From Pollenia angustigena (Eukaryota; Arthropoda; Insecta; Diptera; Polleniidae), in contig OV884056.1 in assembly GCA_930367215.1 (NCBI GenBank), positions 253,979,127 to 254,043,126 of the forward strand: a DNA stretch of 64,000 bases. The letters run 5' to 3'. This document shows, in pieces, positions 55,634 to 64,000 of the stretch. The notes under the pieces were generated by a model. That model was not told the DNA's origin. It searched no databases and saw only the letters and a list, made by a program, of their open reading frames with translations. Made by a program: the position numbers and the translations under genes. Position 1 is the stretch's first letter. Each line of letters begins with the position of its first letter.

Positions 55634-56469
55634 CACACAGAAAAAAATCAAGTTAAAAACGTCGAAAACAAGGTTGATTTAAATTTTTTCGGTGGTGATT
55701 TTGCTTCATACGGGTTTCATGTTAATTCAACCTGATTTTTCTTAATTCAACATTTTTTTCTTTTGATATAACTATAATTTATGTTAATTTAACATTGCAG
55801 TAAAGTTAGAGCAAAATGTAATTTATATTGAAATAACAATAGGAATCACGTTGAATGAAAGTTATTTCCAGTTGAAACAACGTGAATTTCATGTAGAATC
55901 AAATGGGTTTGAGTGTATTTTAACAGTGTGAAGAAGCTTCAGACAACATTTGCATTTATGTAAGAATAATTCAAAACCCTGTAACACATGTTTCACTTAT
56001 TTTGTATTCTCCTTTGTTAACAGAAGCATCAGCAGAATCGCCCTATATGGTCATCATTCTACTTTGAAAACTTGATGTACTATTTAAATAAACAATTTTA
56101 ATTAAAAGAATACGGGAATTGTCTTCTTTTTATAACATATTTTAAAAGTGAAAATAAAAAATTTACATAATTAAGTAGGTATGCATGTTAATTTAACAAG
56201 ATAAACTTTTGATTTTAATACAAAACAGGTTTTTATGGGTTCAATATTGAATCCAGATTTATTTATATTTTAATATTTTTTATTTTTATTTTTTTAACAG
56301 TGAATAATATTAAATAAACGTAATTTAAGGTTATTTTGATATTTTTTATTAAAAATTAATATGAAATAATGATAAATTTAAGTAAAGGGCATAATTTTTC
56401 TAAAATTTAACATGATTCTCAATCAATATTTTTCCATGTTAATTTTACATGGGTATTTTTTTCTGTGTG
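55634..56469. mobile_element. TIR MITE, full-length copy (836 bp)
   Basis: TA at 55632-55633 and 56470-56471 flank inverted ends CACACAGAAAAAAAT. The sister DINE-like repeat at 58005-58025 has the uninterrupted target (AATTTCTACAATATTGAT), so the boundaries are confirmed by an empty site within the same window. The truncated copy at 22341 is closely similar. Non-coding. Confidence 0.85.
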
Positions 56470-56726
56470 TATAATATTGATGTTAGACCCTATAAAGCAT
56501 ATATATTCTGGGTCCTTATGAGGAGTGAAGTTGATTTAACGATGTCCGTCTGTCCGTTAAAATGGGTTTTCCGAAGACCCCATATATGATAGGGGCCAGG
56601 TTATTATACATTTATGTCACATATGGTCCGGAATTGTTTGCTATTGAAATTCAGCAAGATCGGTCCACAAATGGCTGAGATATGAGTAAAAAACCTTTAA
56701 AGGTCCAATTAGACGTGCCATTACCA

Positions 56727-56827
56727 TACCAACACTGTATTACCAAAACGACATAAACATACCATACAATCCAATTCAATTTTGGTTTCTACGATCATAT
56801 AGTGGCTTACCATAGACAGTGTTGGTA
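56727..56827. repeat. Small palindromic insertion
   Basis: The inverted ends TACCAACACTGT and ACAGTGTTGGTA are perfect 12-mers about 100 bp apart. The sequence between them is weakly symmetrical. Confidence 0.5.
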
Positions 56828-57010
56828 AAGTGTTTTTTTGTTGTTGTTTTTTATACCCTTCACTACAAGTGGTGAATTTGATTTGTAATGTGTTTAATTT
56901 TACGCGTACACATACACATTAATACATGTATATGGTATGCCGCTCAAATAAAGAAACAAACCCATAGACTCAATATATTTTAATTTAACGCTTCTTTAGT
57001 AAAAGTATTC

Positions 57011-57068
57011 GTAGCCGAGTTGTTAAGTTCTCTCCTGAGACTGATGATATTGCCGGTTTAAATCCCAA
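57011..57068 (+). pseudogene. tRNA-like fragment (A and B boxes)
   Basis: TAGCCGAGTTGTTAAG (57012-57027) fits the A box of a Ser/Leu-type tRNA. GGTTTAAATCCC (57055-57066) fits the B box. The spacing is short, and the acceptor stem and anticodon loop cannot be folded, so this is a tRNA pseudogene or the head of a SINE unrelated to the four other copies. An A- and T-rich tail follows. Confidence 0.45.
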
Positions 57069-57334
57069 AAAGAATTTTTTTATTTTTTTTTCTTTAATTT
57101 AATTTTTTTATGTTCTAAAACACGATTTTAAGATTATAAAACGAATTTCAAACATCAACTTTGGCGAAAGAGGAAACGGGCTTAGGTACATACATACATA
57201 TACAATTTTTTTGTTTTTTTACATTCTTCGGCATGACGAAATGAAAAGTTGGCGTGGCTCAATTAATATTTATTTATACGTATCTAAAGAACGTTATTAT
57301 ACCCTTCACCTCAGGTGGAAAAGGGTATATATTA

Positions 57335-57969
57335 GGCTGGGTCACTGATGTATGAGAAAAAAATAAAAGTTCTCGAATCATGTTCTAATAGCAATATTTT
57401 TTTGTCTTTCGTCAAAACAAATAAAAACTGCAAAAAAAAAGTTAAAAAAGTCACATCTTCAGCCCGCGCAAGAGCTCCTTAAAATTAAGAATATGTAAGA
57501 AAAGTAAATTTTTTAAATTTAAATTTTTTATTTACTATCAATTATTATTAATTAAACTGAAACTATTTTGAATTTAACTTAAAAAAAAATAAAACTTTGG
57601 TTCGTATACAACAATAAAATCATTTTTTGGTCACAAAATCTTGTTTACTGTAAAATCTAGGCATCTATCGTCTTGATTTAAGTTTCGTCTATGTTAAACC
57701 TTCTCTTAATTTTTTATTGCAAAGAGTTATGGATGCTTCTGATACTGTTTTCACGAACTAACAAATCGATAAAATACAGTAATATGCTTTTCTGCAATAC
57801 AATGCTATTGTTGTTATATTCAAAATTTAACAAAATTGAAGGTCAATGCGCGGGCTGTTACACTTAAAATAAATTAATATTATATTGCAGGGGTCTAGTG
57901 CAGACAAAAATACAACATTTTTACGCTATTAGAAGTCGATAAGAGAAAAAAAATATATTCGACCCACCC
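57335..57969. mobile_element. TA-flanked MITE, GGGTGGGTCGA-type ends
   Basis: TA at 57333-57334 and 57970-57971 flank ends GGCTGGGTC and, inverted, GGGTGGGTCGAAT. Further pairs are CTAATAGC.ATATTTTTTTGTC with its diverged complement, and CAGCCCGCGCA (about 57460) with TGCGCGGGCTG (about 57848). Non-coding and older than the related MITE at 58543, judging by arm divergence. Confidence 0.65.
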
Positions 57970-58542
57970 TAGTATATACATATGTATAAGTTTGTCATTC
58001 CATTTGTAATTTCTACAATATTGATCTAAGACCCTATAAATTGTATATATTCTGGGTCCTTATGAGGAGAGAACCTGATTGAACCAAGTCCGTCTGACCA
58101 AAGACTATAAATATATAAAGATGTTGCACTTAGTACATTTGAAATTTTCAAAAATGTTGTGCTTCTTATAGATGAGGGGGGGAAGTAACAAGAAAGCAAA
58201 AACTTCGTGCTCACATTCAGAGAACTAAAGAGAGCAAGAAACCACATGCATTAATACATACACATGTTTGCTGTTTTTTTCCAGCCAAAGTGTGTGTGTG
58301 TTTGTGTTTTTTTTTCGTTGAAACCGGTTTTTGGTATTTTTTTTAATTGATTTCGCTTTGTTTTCAAACAATTTATGTGCAAATAACCTACGTAAGAGCG
58401 AATGCGACCAATTGCGTAATTGTAGGGCAGCAGTATGTGTTTTATTTTTGTAAAAATTAAACTATATCGATTTGCACCGAATTATAATTCCATTTTTTAG
58501 ATTATTTAATTACGTACTTACCATGTGTGTATGCATACATTA

Positions 58543-58969
58543 GGGCGGGTCGATTTGTATGGATGAAAAAAAAAAATTAAAAATCGTATAGCAAAAACGT
58601 AATATACACAAAATTCTAAGAAAATTCTCCGAAGAAACCATGGGTCTAAAATAAAATCCTAATCCGCGCCTCTCGACTTGAACATTTTTTACTTGGCTGA
58701 ACATTTTTTAATGTAAAAAAATTTTGAGTGTAAAATAATAAAAAGTGCAAAAGAACAACGTTACTAAACAATTTTATTCAAAAAATTCGATTTCTTTTTG
58801 GAAAAAGCTATTTTTAAAAAAAAAAAATTTTTTTTGCAAAGGCGGGCATATAAATGTTCAAGTCGTGAGGCGCGGATTAGGATTTTATTTTAGACCCATG
58901 GTTTCTTCGGAGAATTTTATGTAGATAACGTTTTTGCTATACGATTAAAAAAAAAAAATCGACCCGCCC
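58543..58969. mobile_element. TA-flanked MITE with long inverted arms
   Basis: TA at 58541-58542 and 58970-58971 flank GGGCGGGTCGATTT and its perfect complement. The arms extend about 130 bp each: CGTATAGCAAAAACGT, TTCTCCGAAGAAACCATGGG and CCTAATCCGCGCCTC all have complements at 58850-58950. The loop is about 165 bp. Non-coding. It lies inside the left part of the P-like element. Confidence 0.8.
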
Positions 58970-59099
58970 TAGTATACATACATATATCAAACGAATTTAA
59001 AAATAAAAAGAGTGTTTTTTTCTTACTATTTACTATGAGAATTTATTGATTTTACGTATGAGCTCTTTACACGTTTAATGGTTTAAAATTTTAACTTTT

Positions 59100-59640
59100 T
59101 TAGTACTCGATAATTTGTATTTGTAAGTTTCCCATGTGGAATGCTTCCGTAATAATAATAAGAACTAGTAAATTAAGCATCTCCATCCTGTGTTTATATA
59201 ATACGTCATTCTCCTCAAACCAAAAAGAATAAATTGAATTTTTGGTACAACTCACGCATTTCTCAACAATAAATTTTTTTATGCCTTTCATTTCTTTATT
59301 TTGTAAAAATATTTTTTCAAAGACCTTTATGTATATGAATTTTACAAACTTCAAAAAATAAGTCAGAGGGGGCACACAAACCTCCAAAGTGGGATTCTTT
59401 TTGATAATTTTTTGCATGAATAAACTTTTCTGAAGGATTTGACAAAATTTGCGCTGGTTTTATTATATCCATACGACATTTAACGCATGATATTCGTTGT
59501 GCTAAGTAACCAACAAAATATCGACTCGATGTTAATTCTATTGGCACATTGTTGGATGTAAAAGAATCAGCATCTTCATTAAAATATTCTTCATTTTCAT
59601 TGTACATATGTACATATCTGCGATTTCTATTTCAGGGGTG
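59100..59640 (-). pseudogene. P/THAP9-like transposase C-terminal part, inverted copy
   Basis: The minus-strand reading gives EIEIADMY, NENEEYFNEDADSFTSNNVP, IELTSSRYFVGYLAQRISCV, KCRMDIIKPAQILSNPSEKF and FGGLCAPSDLFFEVCKIHI. After a frame change it continues KIFLQNKEMKGIKKFIVEKC and NSIYSFWFEENDVLYKHR. The SSRYFVGYLAQR..C..C and GGL.APSDLFF.VC blocks are the C-terminal signature of THAP-domain (P-type) transposases. It is the diverged reverse-orientation counterpart of 60166-60672, and the two meet head to head near 59650-59680. Confidence 0.75.
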
Positions 59641-59674
59641 TGAGTACTCTCTGATGTACTGCCAGTACTTTGAG

Positions 59675-60672
59675 TATCTTTTAAAAAAAAACTCGATAGC
59701 TACTTTGACTGTTTTAATAGTAAAAATTTAAATGATCCCAACCCGCTGAAGCGTAGGTTAAGGCTTAATAATAAAACTTTGGAAGTACTGCAAGAGCTAA
59801 TTTCGTACATACGGCAAGTTGAATATTTCGGTAACAAAATATTCTGCATCAGTGGACTAATCGAAACCACCAGTGGTATATTATCGTTAACCGAGGAAAT
59901 GTTACGAGAAAATTCCAATTTACTTACCATTTTAACCAGCCGTTTTAACCAAGACCCATTAGAAAACGTATTTTCATATGTACGCCCATCGTAAAAACCC
60001 TTCTGTTCACGAATTCAACATCGCAATGGCCAAGCTTTTATCTTTAAAAATAATGCAATTTAGTTCCTCAAAAAATTATGCAGAAGACGACGCAATATTT
60101 TTTCCACTTGACTTTCAAAACATTTTAGAAGTTAAGACAGTGTATCACCTAATAATACAACCCCCTTGATAGATATCGCAGATATATACCAGGAAAATGA
60201 AGCATATTTTGATGAAAGTGCCGACAGCTTCAACTCTGTGAATGTGTCAATAGAACTTACTTCTAGTCGATATTTCATTGGCTACATAGCGCAACGAGTA
60301 TCCTGCACTAAATGCCGAATGGATATGATTAAACCATCTCAAATTTTAACATACCCATCAGAAATGTATATCCATACGAAAAACTATGAAAATTAATCTG
60401 ATTTTGGAAGTTTATGTTCACCCTCTGATTTGTTTTTCGAAATATGCAAAATTAACATAAAAGTTTCCGAAAATTTATTTTTAAAGAACAGAGCAATGAA
60501 ACACAAAAAAAAAGTTATTATGGAGCAATGCGTAGAATGTACTAATAATACCATTTATTCGTTTTGGTTTGACGAGAAAAATGATTGTTACAACCATAGA
60601 TTGCATTCCTCTTGGGAGACATATAAATACAAAACTTCGAATGCTGAAAAAGCTAAAATTTTAAAACATTAA
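59675..60672 (+). pseudogene. P/THAP9-like transposase, C-terminal half, broken
   Basis: Plus-strand order: NPLKRRLRLNNKTLEVLQEL, SRFNQDPLENVFSYVR (a hallmark of P/THAP9 transposases, normally QDPLENFFSxxR), then after a shift FNIAMAKLLSLKIMQ. After another shift come IDIADIYQENEAYFDESADS, IELTSSRYFIGYIAQRVSC, then a stop (60394) in place of a sense codon, FGSLCSPSDLFFEICKINI, and an end TSNAEKAKILKH. Breaks at about 59990, 60168 and 60394. Four acidic or DPLEN residues near the third catalytic region survive. The N-terminal THAP domain and GTPase-like insertion are absent. Confidence 0.8.
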
Positions 60673-60930
60673 TAGGTATGTACTTGTCGTATTACTCGCC
60701 ATTATAATCCTATCGTTAATAATTTTGTAGATCTAATTATGCTTTTGCTGATCCGTGTACGAGGCTATGTCATCAATATAATTATTTGTCTGAATTTGTT
60801 GATTATTATTTAAGTTGTTTAAGTTGCTGTAAAATATAACATTTTTTACATAAACAAATAAAAATAAAAGTATAATATGCGAACAATATTAATAATATGG
60901 CGAAAGCGAAATCCACATATTTTTGTTTGT

Positions 60931-61056
60931 CCTATCCTAATCCCGCGAAGCTCTTCTCGCTTGTCTGCAGGAAAGAAACCAGAGTATCTAACGGGAATCG
61001 AACCCGAGTCCCAGCGCTGATCGACTAGCTCACTACCAACTAGCCTACCGGGGCTA
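60931..61056 (-). mobile_element. tRNA-derived SINE, copy 4, with fold-back at its head
   Basis: Minus strand: CCCCGGTAGGCTAGTTGG in the A-box region, B box GGTTCGATTCCC (complement of 60993-61004), then the body through CTGCAGACAAGCG and GGGATTAGGATAGG. There is no long A tail. At its 5' end, CACTACCAACTAGCC (61031-61045) is followed after 6 bp by its exact complement (61052-61066), so the first bases of the SINE are present twice, inverted. Confidence 0.8.
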
Positions 61057-61084
61057 GTTGGTAGTGCTTATTGCTTTATCTTGT

Positions 61085-61195
61085 AAAAACATTTTTGCAG
61101 ACCTTTAAAATAATTTTACAAACTTCAAAAAGTAAGACGGGAGGAGCACACAAACTTCCAAAGCCTGAATCTGTTGCATAATTTGTGATAATAAT
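61085..61195 (-). pseudogene. Third P-like transposase fragment
   Basis: The minus-strand reading NYATDSGFGSLCAPPVLLFE and VCKIILKVCKNVF matches the FG(G/S)LC.PSDLFFE.CKI segment of the two larger fragments. About 35 residues survive, in the same orientation as the 59100 fragment and immediately beside SINE copy 4. The stretch 61200-61600 beside it shows no recognisable protein. Confidence 0.6.
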
Positions 61196-62803
61196 TTGTT
61201 GTAATAATAAATAAAATTGGATTTTTCGGCGGAAACGAATTTTTCAAATAATACAATTTTAATAAAAATAAAATTGAAAGAAATTACGTTCATACACATC
61301 AAACGGGTGGCAAATTTTTATGAAAATTAAAAGTATTTTGATAATCATCAAATTCACATTGAACCATACTTGTGAGTTTTTTATTACTAACACAATTACA
61401 AAATTGTGAGTTTGATGAGGCATGTTAATGTGTGGCCATGTCGCTTTAGAAAATATAAAATATCTTTTATGAACAAAGCAGTTTATTCTTTCAGAAAAAT
61501 TATTTTTTATATGCCTACAATTGTTTAAATTTAGACAATAACAGCATTTGAACTTCGGTGCGAATCGATATAATTTCATCTGTACAACAATAAAACACAT
61601 ATTATTGCCCTACAATTAAAATCTGTCACATTTGGTTTAACGTAGGTTATTTGCACAGAAATGGAATGCAAACAAAACATCTTTTATTATTTAAATGTGT
61701 TTTCAACGAGAAAACCAGACTTCTTTTTAGTTTGTTTTTATTTTTTAAATGCAATGTATACACATACAAACACACACACTCGTGTGCACATACATATACG
61801 CTGATAAGTGAGAAAAGTTCTCTGAGAGTAATAATAAAGACTGTAATTTACTCTCACAAGTGGATTTAGCGGCTAAATCCACCAGAAAAATTAATATAGA
61901 GAGAAAAATGTATGAACTTTGTATGGTCGTGCAATATCTTTATAAATCTATAGTCTTTGGTCTGACCGTCTGTCCGTTGAAATGGATTTTCCGAAGACCC
62001 CATATATGATGGGGGCCAGGTTATTATACATTTATGTCACATATGGTCCGGAATTGTTTGCTATTGAAATTCAGAAAGATCGGTCCACAAATGGCTGAGA
62101 TATGAGCAAAAAACCACGACTACCTCTAATTTTTCCCAAAAATCCCTTGTTGTTGTGGTATTTTTATTACTTTTTTCTGTATATCTTTATAACGGCAAGA
62201 GCCAAAGCTTTCAAATTAGGTACACACATTAAAGTTATCAATACACAACCTTCCACAAAATATGGGCGGGATCGGAGAAGTCGGCGTGGTATCTCCCGTA
62301 CAAAAAATATCAAAAATTGTATAAAAACCTGTTTTTTTGGGTTGTAATATGACCTGTGGATATCCCTGGCATATCAAAATATCGTACATCTTTAGTAAAA
62401 AATATTTTCTGAAAAACTCGGAAAAATCGGTTCAGATATTAAAAATTTATGGCCAAAATAATATTTTTTTTTTTTTAAATACCCACTTTCGGGAACCATA
62501 CATCTTGCCGAGTCCAAGACTTATAACCCAGCTAACTGCCAAATTTCTTCTTTAACACGTCGGTGTATAAGTCTGTCAAATCGGTTAAAAAATTGCTGAG
62601 TTAAATATTTTTATTTTTTTTATGTTCTAAAAACGATTTAAAAAAAATATTTACCAGTTTGAAGTTGAAGTTTTAAGTATTGTAAATATGTATGTATATG
62701 TAAAAATTATTTAGTTTTTGTCTAGTTGCTCTGTATTCTGCTCGCACAGTGGTGAAGGGTATATAAGATTCGGCACAGCCGAATATAGCACTCTTACTTG
62801 TTT

Positions 62804-63820
62804 ATGTATATAACTTTTTGTTCTTATCTCATCATGGTGAAGGGTATACAAGATTCGGCAATTTTTGGACACCCTTTATAATAATAAAATTAAAAATATC
62901 AAAGATATTAAATGATTTTATTATTGCTTTCTATTTATATTATATTTTATTACACATGAATTTGTATTATGCTTAGCGATAATTTGTTATTTAAATTGGA
63001 GATGACAGTAAATTTTTCGTGCTTCGCGACAAAATTAAACAAAATACTTCACCCTGAAAATTTTGTATGGCGAAACATGATATTTCAATCATGGGAGAAC
63101 TAAACACGAATACTGTTGTCATAGTATTATATATTAAAATTTTCTAAAGATATGGTCACACTTCAAAAATTTGGATGGCCTACGCATAAGCACTTTTTTT
63201 ATTTAGTATTTGTTTGCTTTAACTATTAAACTTTCATTGTACTACGTTTTTTATTTTTTTGACAAGCAATTTATTGTTCAGTAAAATTTAAATTACATAC
63301 ATTTTTCTACACAATCAATTGTCTGTCACCTGGAAACAGCACATTAGTCATTAAAAATGGCTAATACAGAGGTTAAAAGTTAACCAATTTAGTAGTCACG
63401 CTGTTTACGGATTAGTTATTTTATCAAATATTTAAAAGCTTATAGGGTAAAGTATTTTTGAGATTTTTCGGAAAAGGTTTAGAGGTCGCTCAAGTCGAAT
63501 TTTTGCCAAAACTCGTGTCTGCCGGTCTTTTTTTAAGTTTTATTTATAACTTTGTCAAAACCCACGAGTTTCTTCACTTTTAAGGAAATAATTAAAAAGA
63601 AAAATGTTCAAGCTTTATTTTGGTGTGCAAAGACTAAAAGTTTTTGCAACTCATTTGCTCATTTATGCACCCTACATTCAAATTTTTCGTAATATTTCCA
63701 TAAATTTTGTAAATAAGGTTTTATAACCTTTAAAATTTTTAGGAAAATGAAAGAAACCAACAATCCGGTTTGAAAGATCAATTTTTTCTAAATAACTTAG
63801 AAACAAATATTTTTAAATTC
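62804..63820. other. Unassigned AT-rich DNA
   Basis: A repeated DINE-like end motif (GGTGAAGGGTATACAAGATTC) lies at about 62838. Beyond it nothing was recognised. Confidence 0.4.
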
Positions 63821-63827
63821 GGTCTTA

Positions 63828-64000
63828 CCGCTTAATTGCTTCATATGATTTTTATGCCCATGTTTAACATCTGACGTAATTACATGGTGGGTCTTCCCCA
63901 CTGAGTAATTTACAAATTGTCGATGTACAGAGTTGACAAGACTCGCATATCTTGCAATATGTAAACAGTTGGAGATACTGAATACATTCAAACTCCTTGC
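63828..64000 (-). other. Possible host exon with a 5' splice site
   Basis: The minus frame is open from the window edge, reading NVFSISNCLHIARYASLVNS, VHRQFVNYSVGKTHHVIT and SDVKHGHKNHMKQLS. It then meets GGTAAGACC, a good donor (GTAAGA), near 63828. The amino-acid and codon composition is less AT-driven than in other short frames here. I recognise no family. It may equally be a chance ORF or part of a repeat. Confidence 0.25.

Larger units (their letters stand above)
55589..56900. repeat. DINE-1-like repeat carrying a TIR MITE
   Basis: The sequence runs AGGGTATTTATAAGTTTGTC, TTTGTAATTTCTA, then the MITE, then ATATTGATGTTAGACC, TATTCTGGGTCC, GTCCGTCTGTCCGTT and GACCCCATATATGAT, with ACATATGGTCCGGAATTG after that. 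It ends near the ATACCCTTCACTACAAGTGG motif (56852). It matches 57298-62120 block by block once the insertions are removed. A 101-bp palindromic insertion (56727-56827) lies near the right end. Confidence 0.65.
58096..61962. mobile_element. P-superfamily (THAP-type) transposon with long TIRs
   Basis: The inverted termini GACCAAAGACTATA(A/G)AT match over about 34 bp with three differences. More diverged inverted blocks continue for about 350 bp: TCAGAGAACT, a GTGTGTGTTTG tract, TCGTTGAAA, GTGCAAATAACCTACGT, and AATTGTAGGGCA near 58420 with its complement near 61608. The flanks GTCCGTCT (58088-58095) and GACCGTCT (61964-61971) are an 8-bp duplication with one change. One unpaired T lies before the right copy. 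The interior has three fragments of a P/THAP9-like transposase, a TIR MITE (58543) and a SINE (60931). Long TIRs recall Galileo within this superfamily. Confidence 0.8.
57298..62803. repeat. DINE-1-like repeat split by two transposons
   Basis: It begins TATACCCTTCACCTCAGG and GTGGAAAAGGGTATATA, continues after the MITE with GTATAAGTTTGTCATTCC and the ATATTGATCTAAGACC block, and is interrupted by the P-like element inside GTCCGTCT. It resumes at 61964 with GACCGTCTGTCCGTT. Its right end has GGTGAAGGGTATATAAGA, the hairpin TTCGGCACAGCCGAA, then CTTACTTG (62751-62803). This end mirrors 4497. Another copy of the end motif follows at about 62835. Confidence 0.6.

Noticed and set aside
61259..61600. 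113-residue minus-strand ORF between the third P-like fragment and the right TIR
   Set aside because: It may be decayed transposase, but I could not align any segment with P-type proteins, so it is not called.

Overview
The window is an AT-rich stretch of insect nuclear DNA, most likely from a higher (probably calyptrate) fly. The evidence is the mix of mobile families: a jockey-clade LINE, rosa-like DD41D mariners, a P/THAP-type transposon, a Foldback-like element with 9-bp target duplications, hAT, piggyBac-like and Harbinger-like elements, an insect Helitron, tRNA-derived SINEs, and repeats that resemble the DINE-1/Helentron group of Drosophila. I found no host gene I can name. Only one open stretch, at the extreme right edge (minus strand, about 63828-64000), looks as though it could be a host exon. 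There is no rRNA, no intact tRNA, no CRISPR array and no bacterial-type gene. The DNA looks like a large intron or intergenic heterochromatin-like region.

Layout. 0-2.7 kb: end of a hAT-like MITE, then a hAT MITE (740-2123) holding a piggyBac-like MITE and a SINE, then a near-perfect hairpin. 3.8-5.1 kb: two DINE-like repeats. 7 kb: a SINE. 8.9-10.0 kb: a Helitron with helicase remnant and internal tandem repeats. 13.3-17.2 kb: a 3.9-kb Foldback-like element with a perfect 9-bp target duplication, containing a GC-rich inverted array, a long hairpin and a piggyBac-like MITE. 18.9-22.1 kb: a Harbinger-type element, a Harbinger-like MITE and a dead Tc1. 22.3-29.5 kb: a TIR MITE copy, a hAT remnant, hairpin repeats that share a core, and a MITE with tandem repeats. 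29.7-31.9 kb: a short-unit satellite split by insertions. 32.4-33.4 kb: an internally deleted mariner. 35.0-38.1 kb: a SINE, a hAT MITE, a hAT pseudogene and another MITE. 41.2-46.7 kb: MITEs, LINE fragments, a Helitron-like segment, a hAT MITE and a mariner nested in a TTAA element. 46.9-50.6 kb: a jockey-clade LINE with an intact 890-residue ORF2 and a broken ORF1. 50.9-56.9 kb: three consecutive hAT-type elements and a DINE-like repeat carrying a TIR MITE. 57.3-62.8 kb: a second, long DINE-like repeat split by a MITE and by a 3.9-kb P-superfamily transposon with long terminal inverted repeats.

How it fits together. Only one long ORF survives (LINE ORF2). Nearly everything else is non-autonomous or dead, and the elements are nested several deep. 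Where ends are visible, the target duplications agree with the superfamily: TA for mariner-like MITEs, TTAA for piggyBac-like, TAA for Harbinger-like, 8 bp for hAT and P, 9 bp for Foldback, and A|T insertion for the Helitron. Boundaries given to the base rest on visible terminal repeats plus duplications. Others are approximate and are marked so. All comparisons were made by eye, without alignment or database searches.
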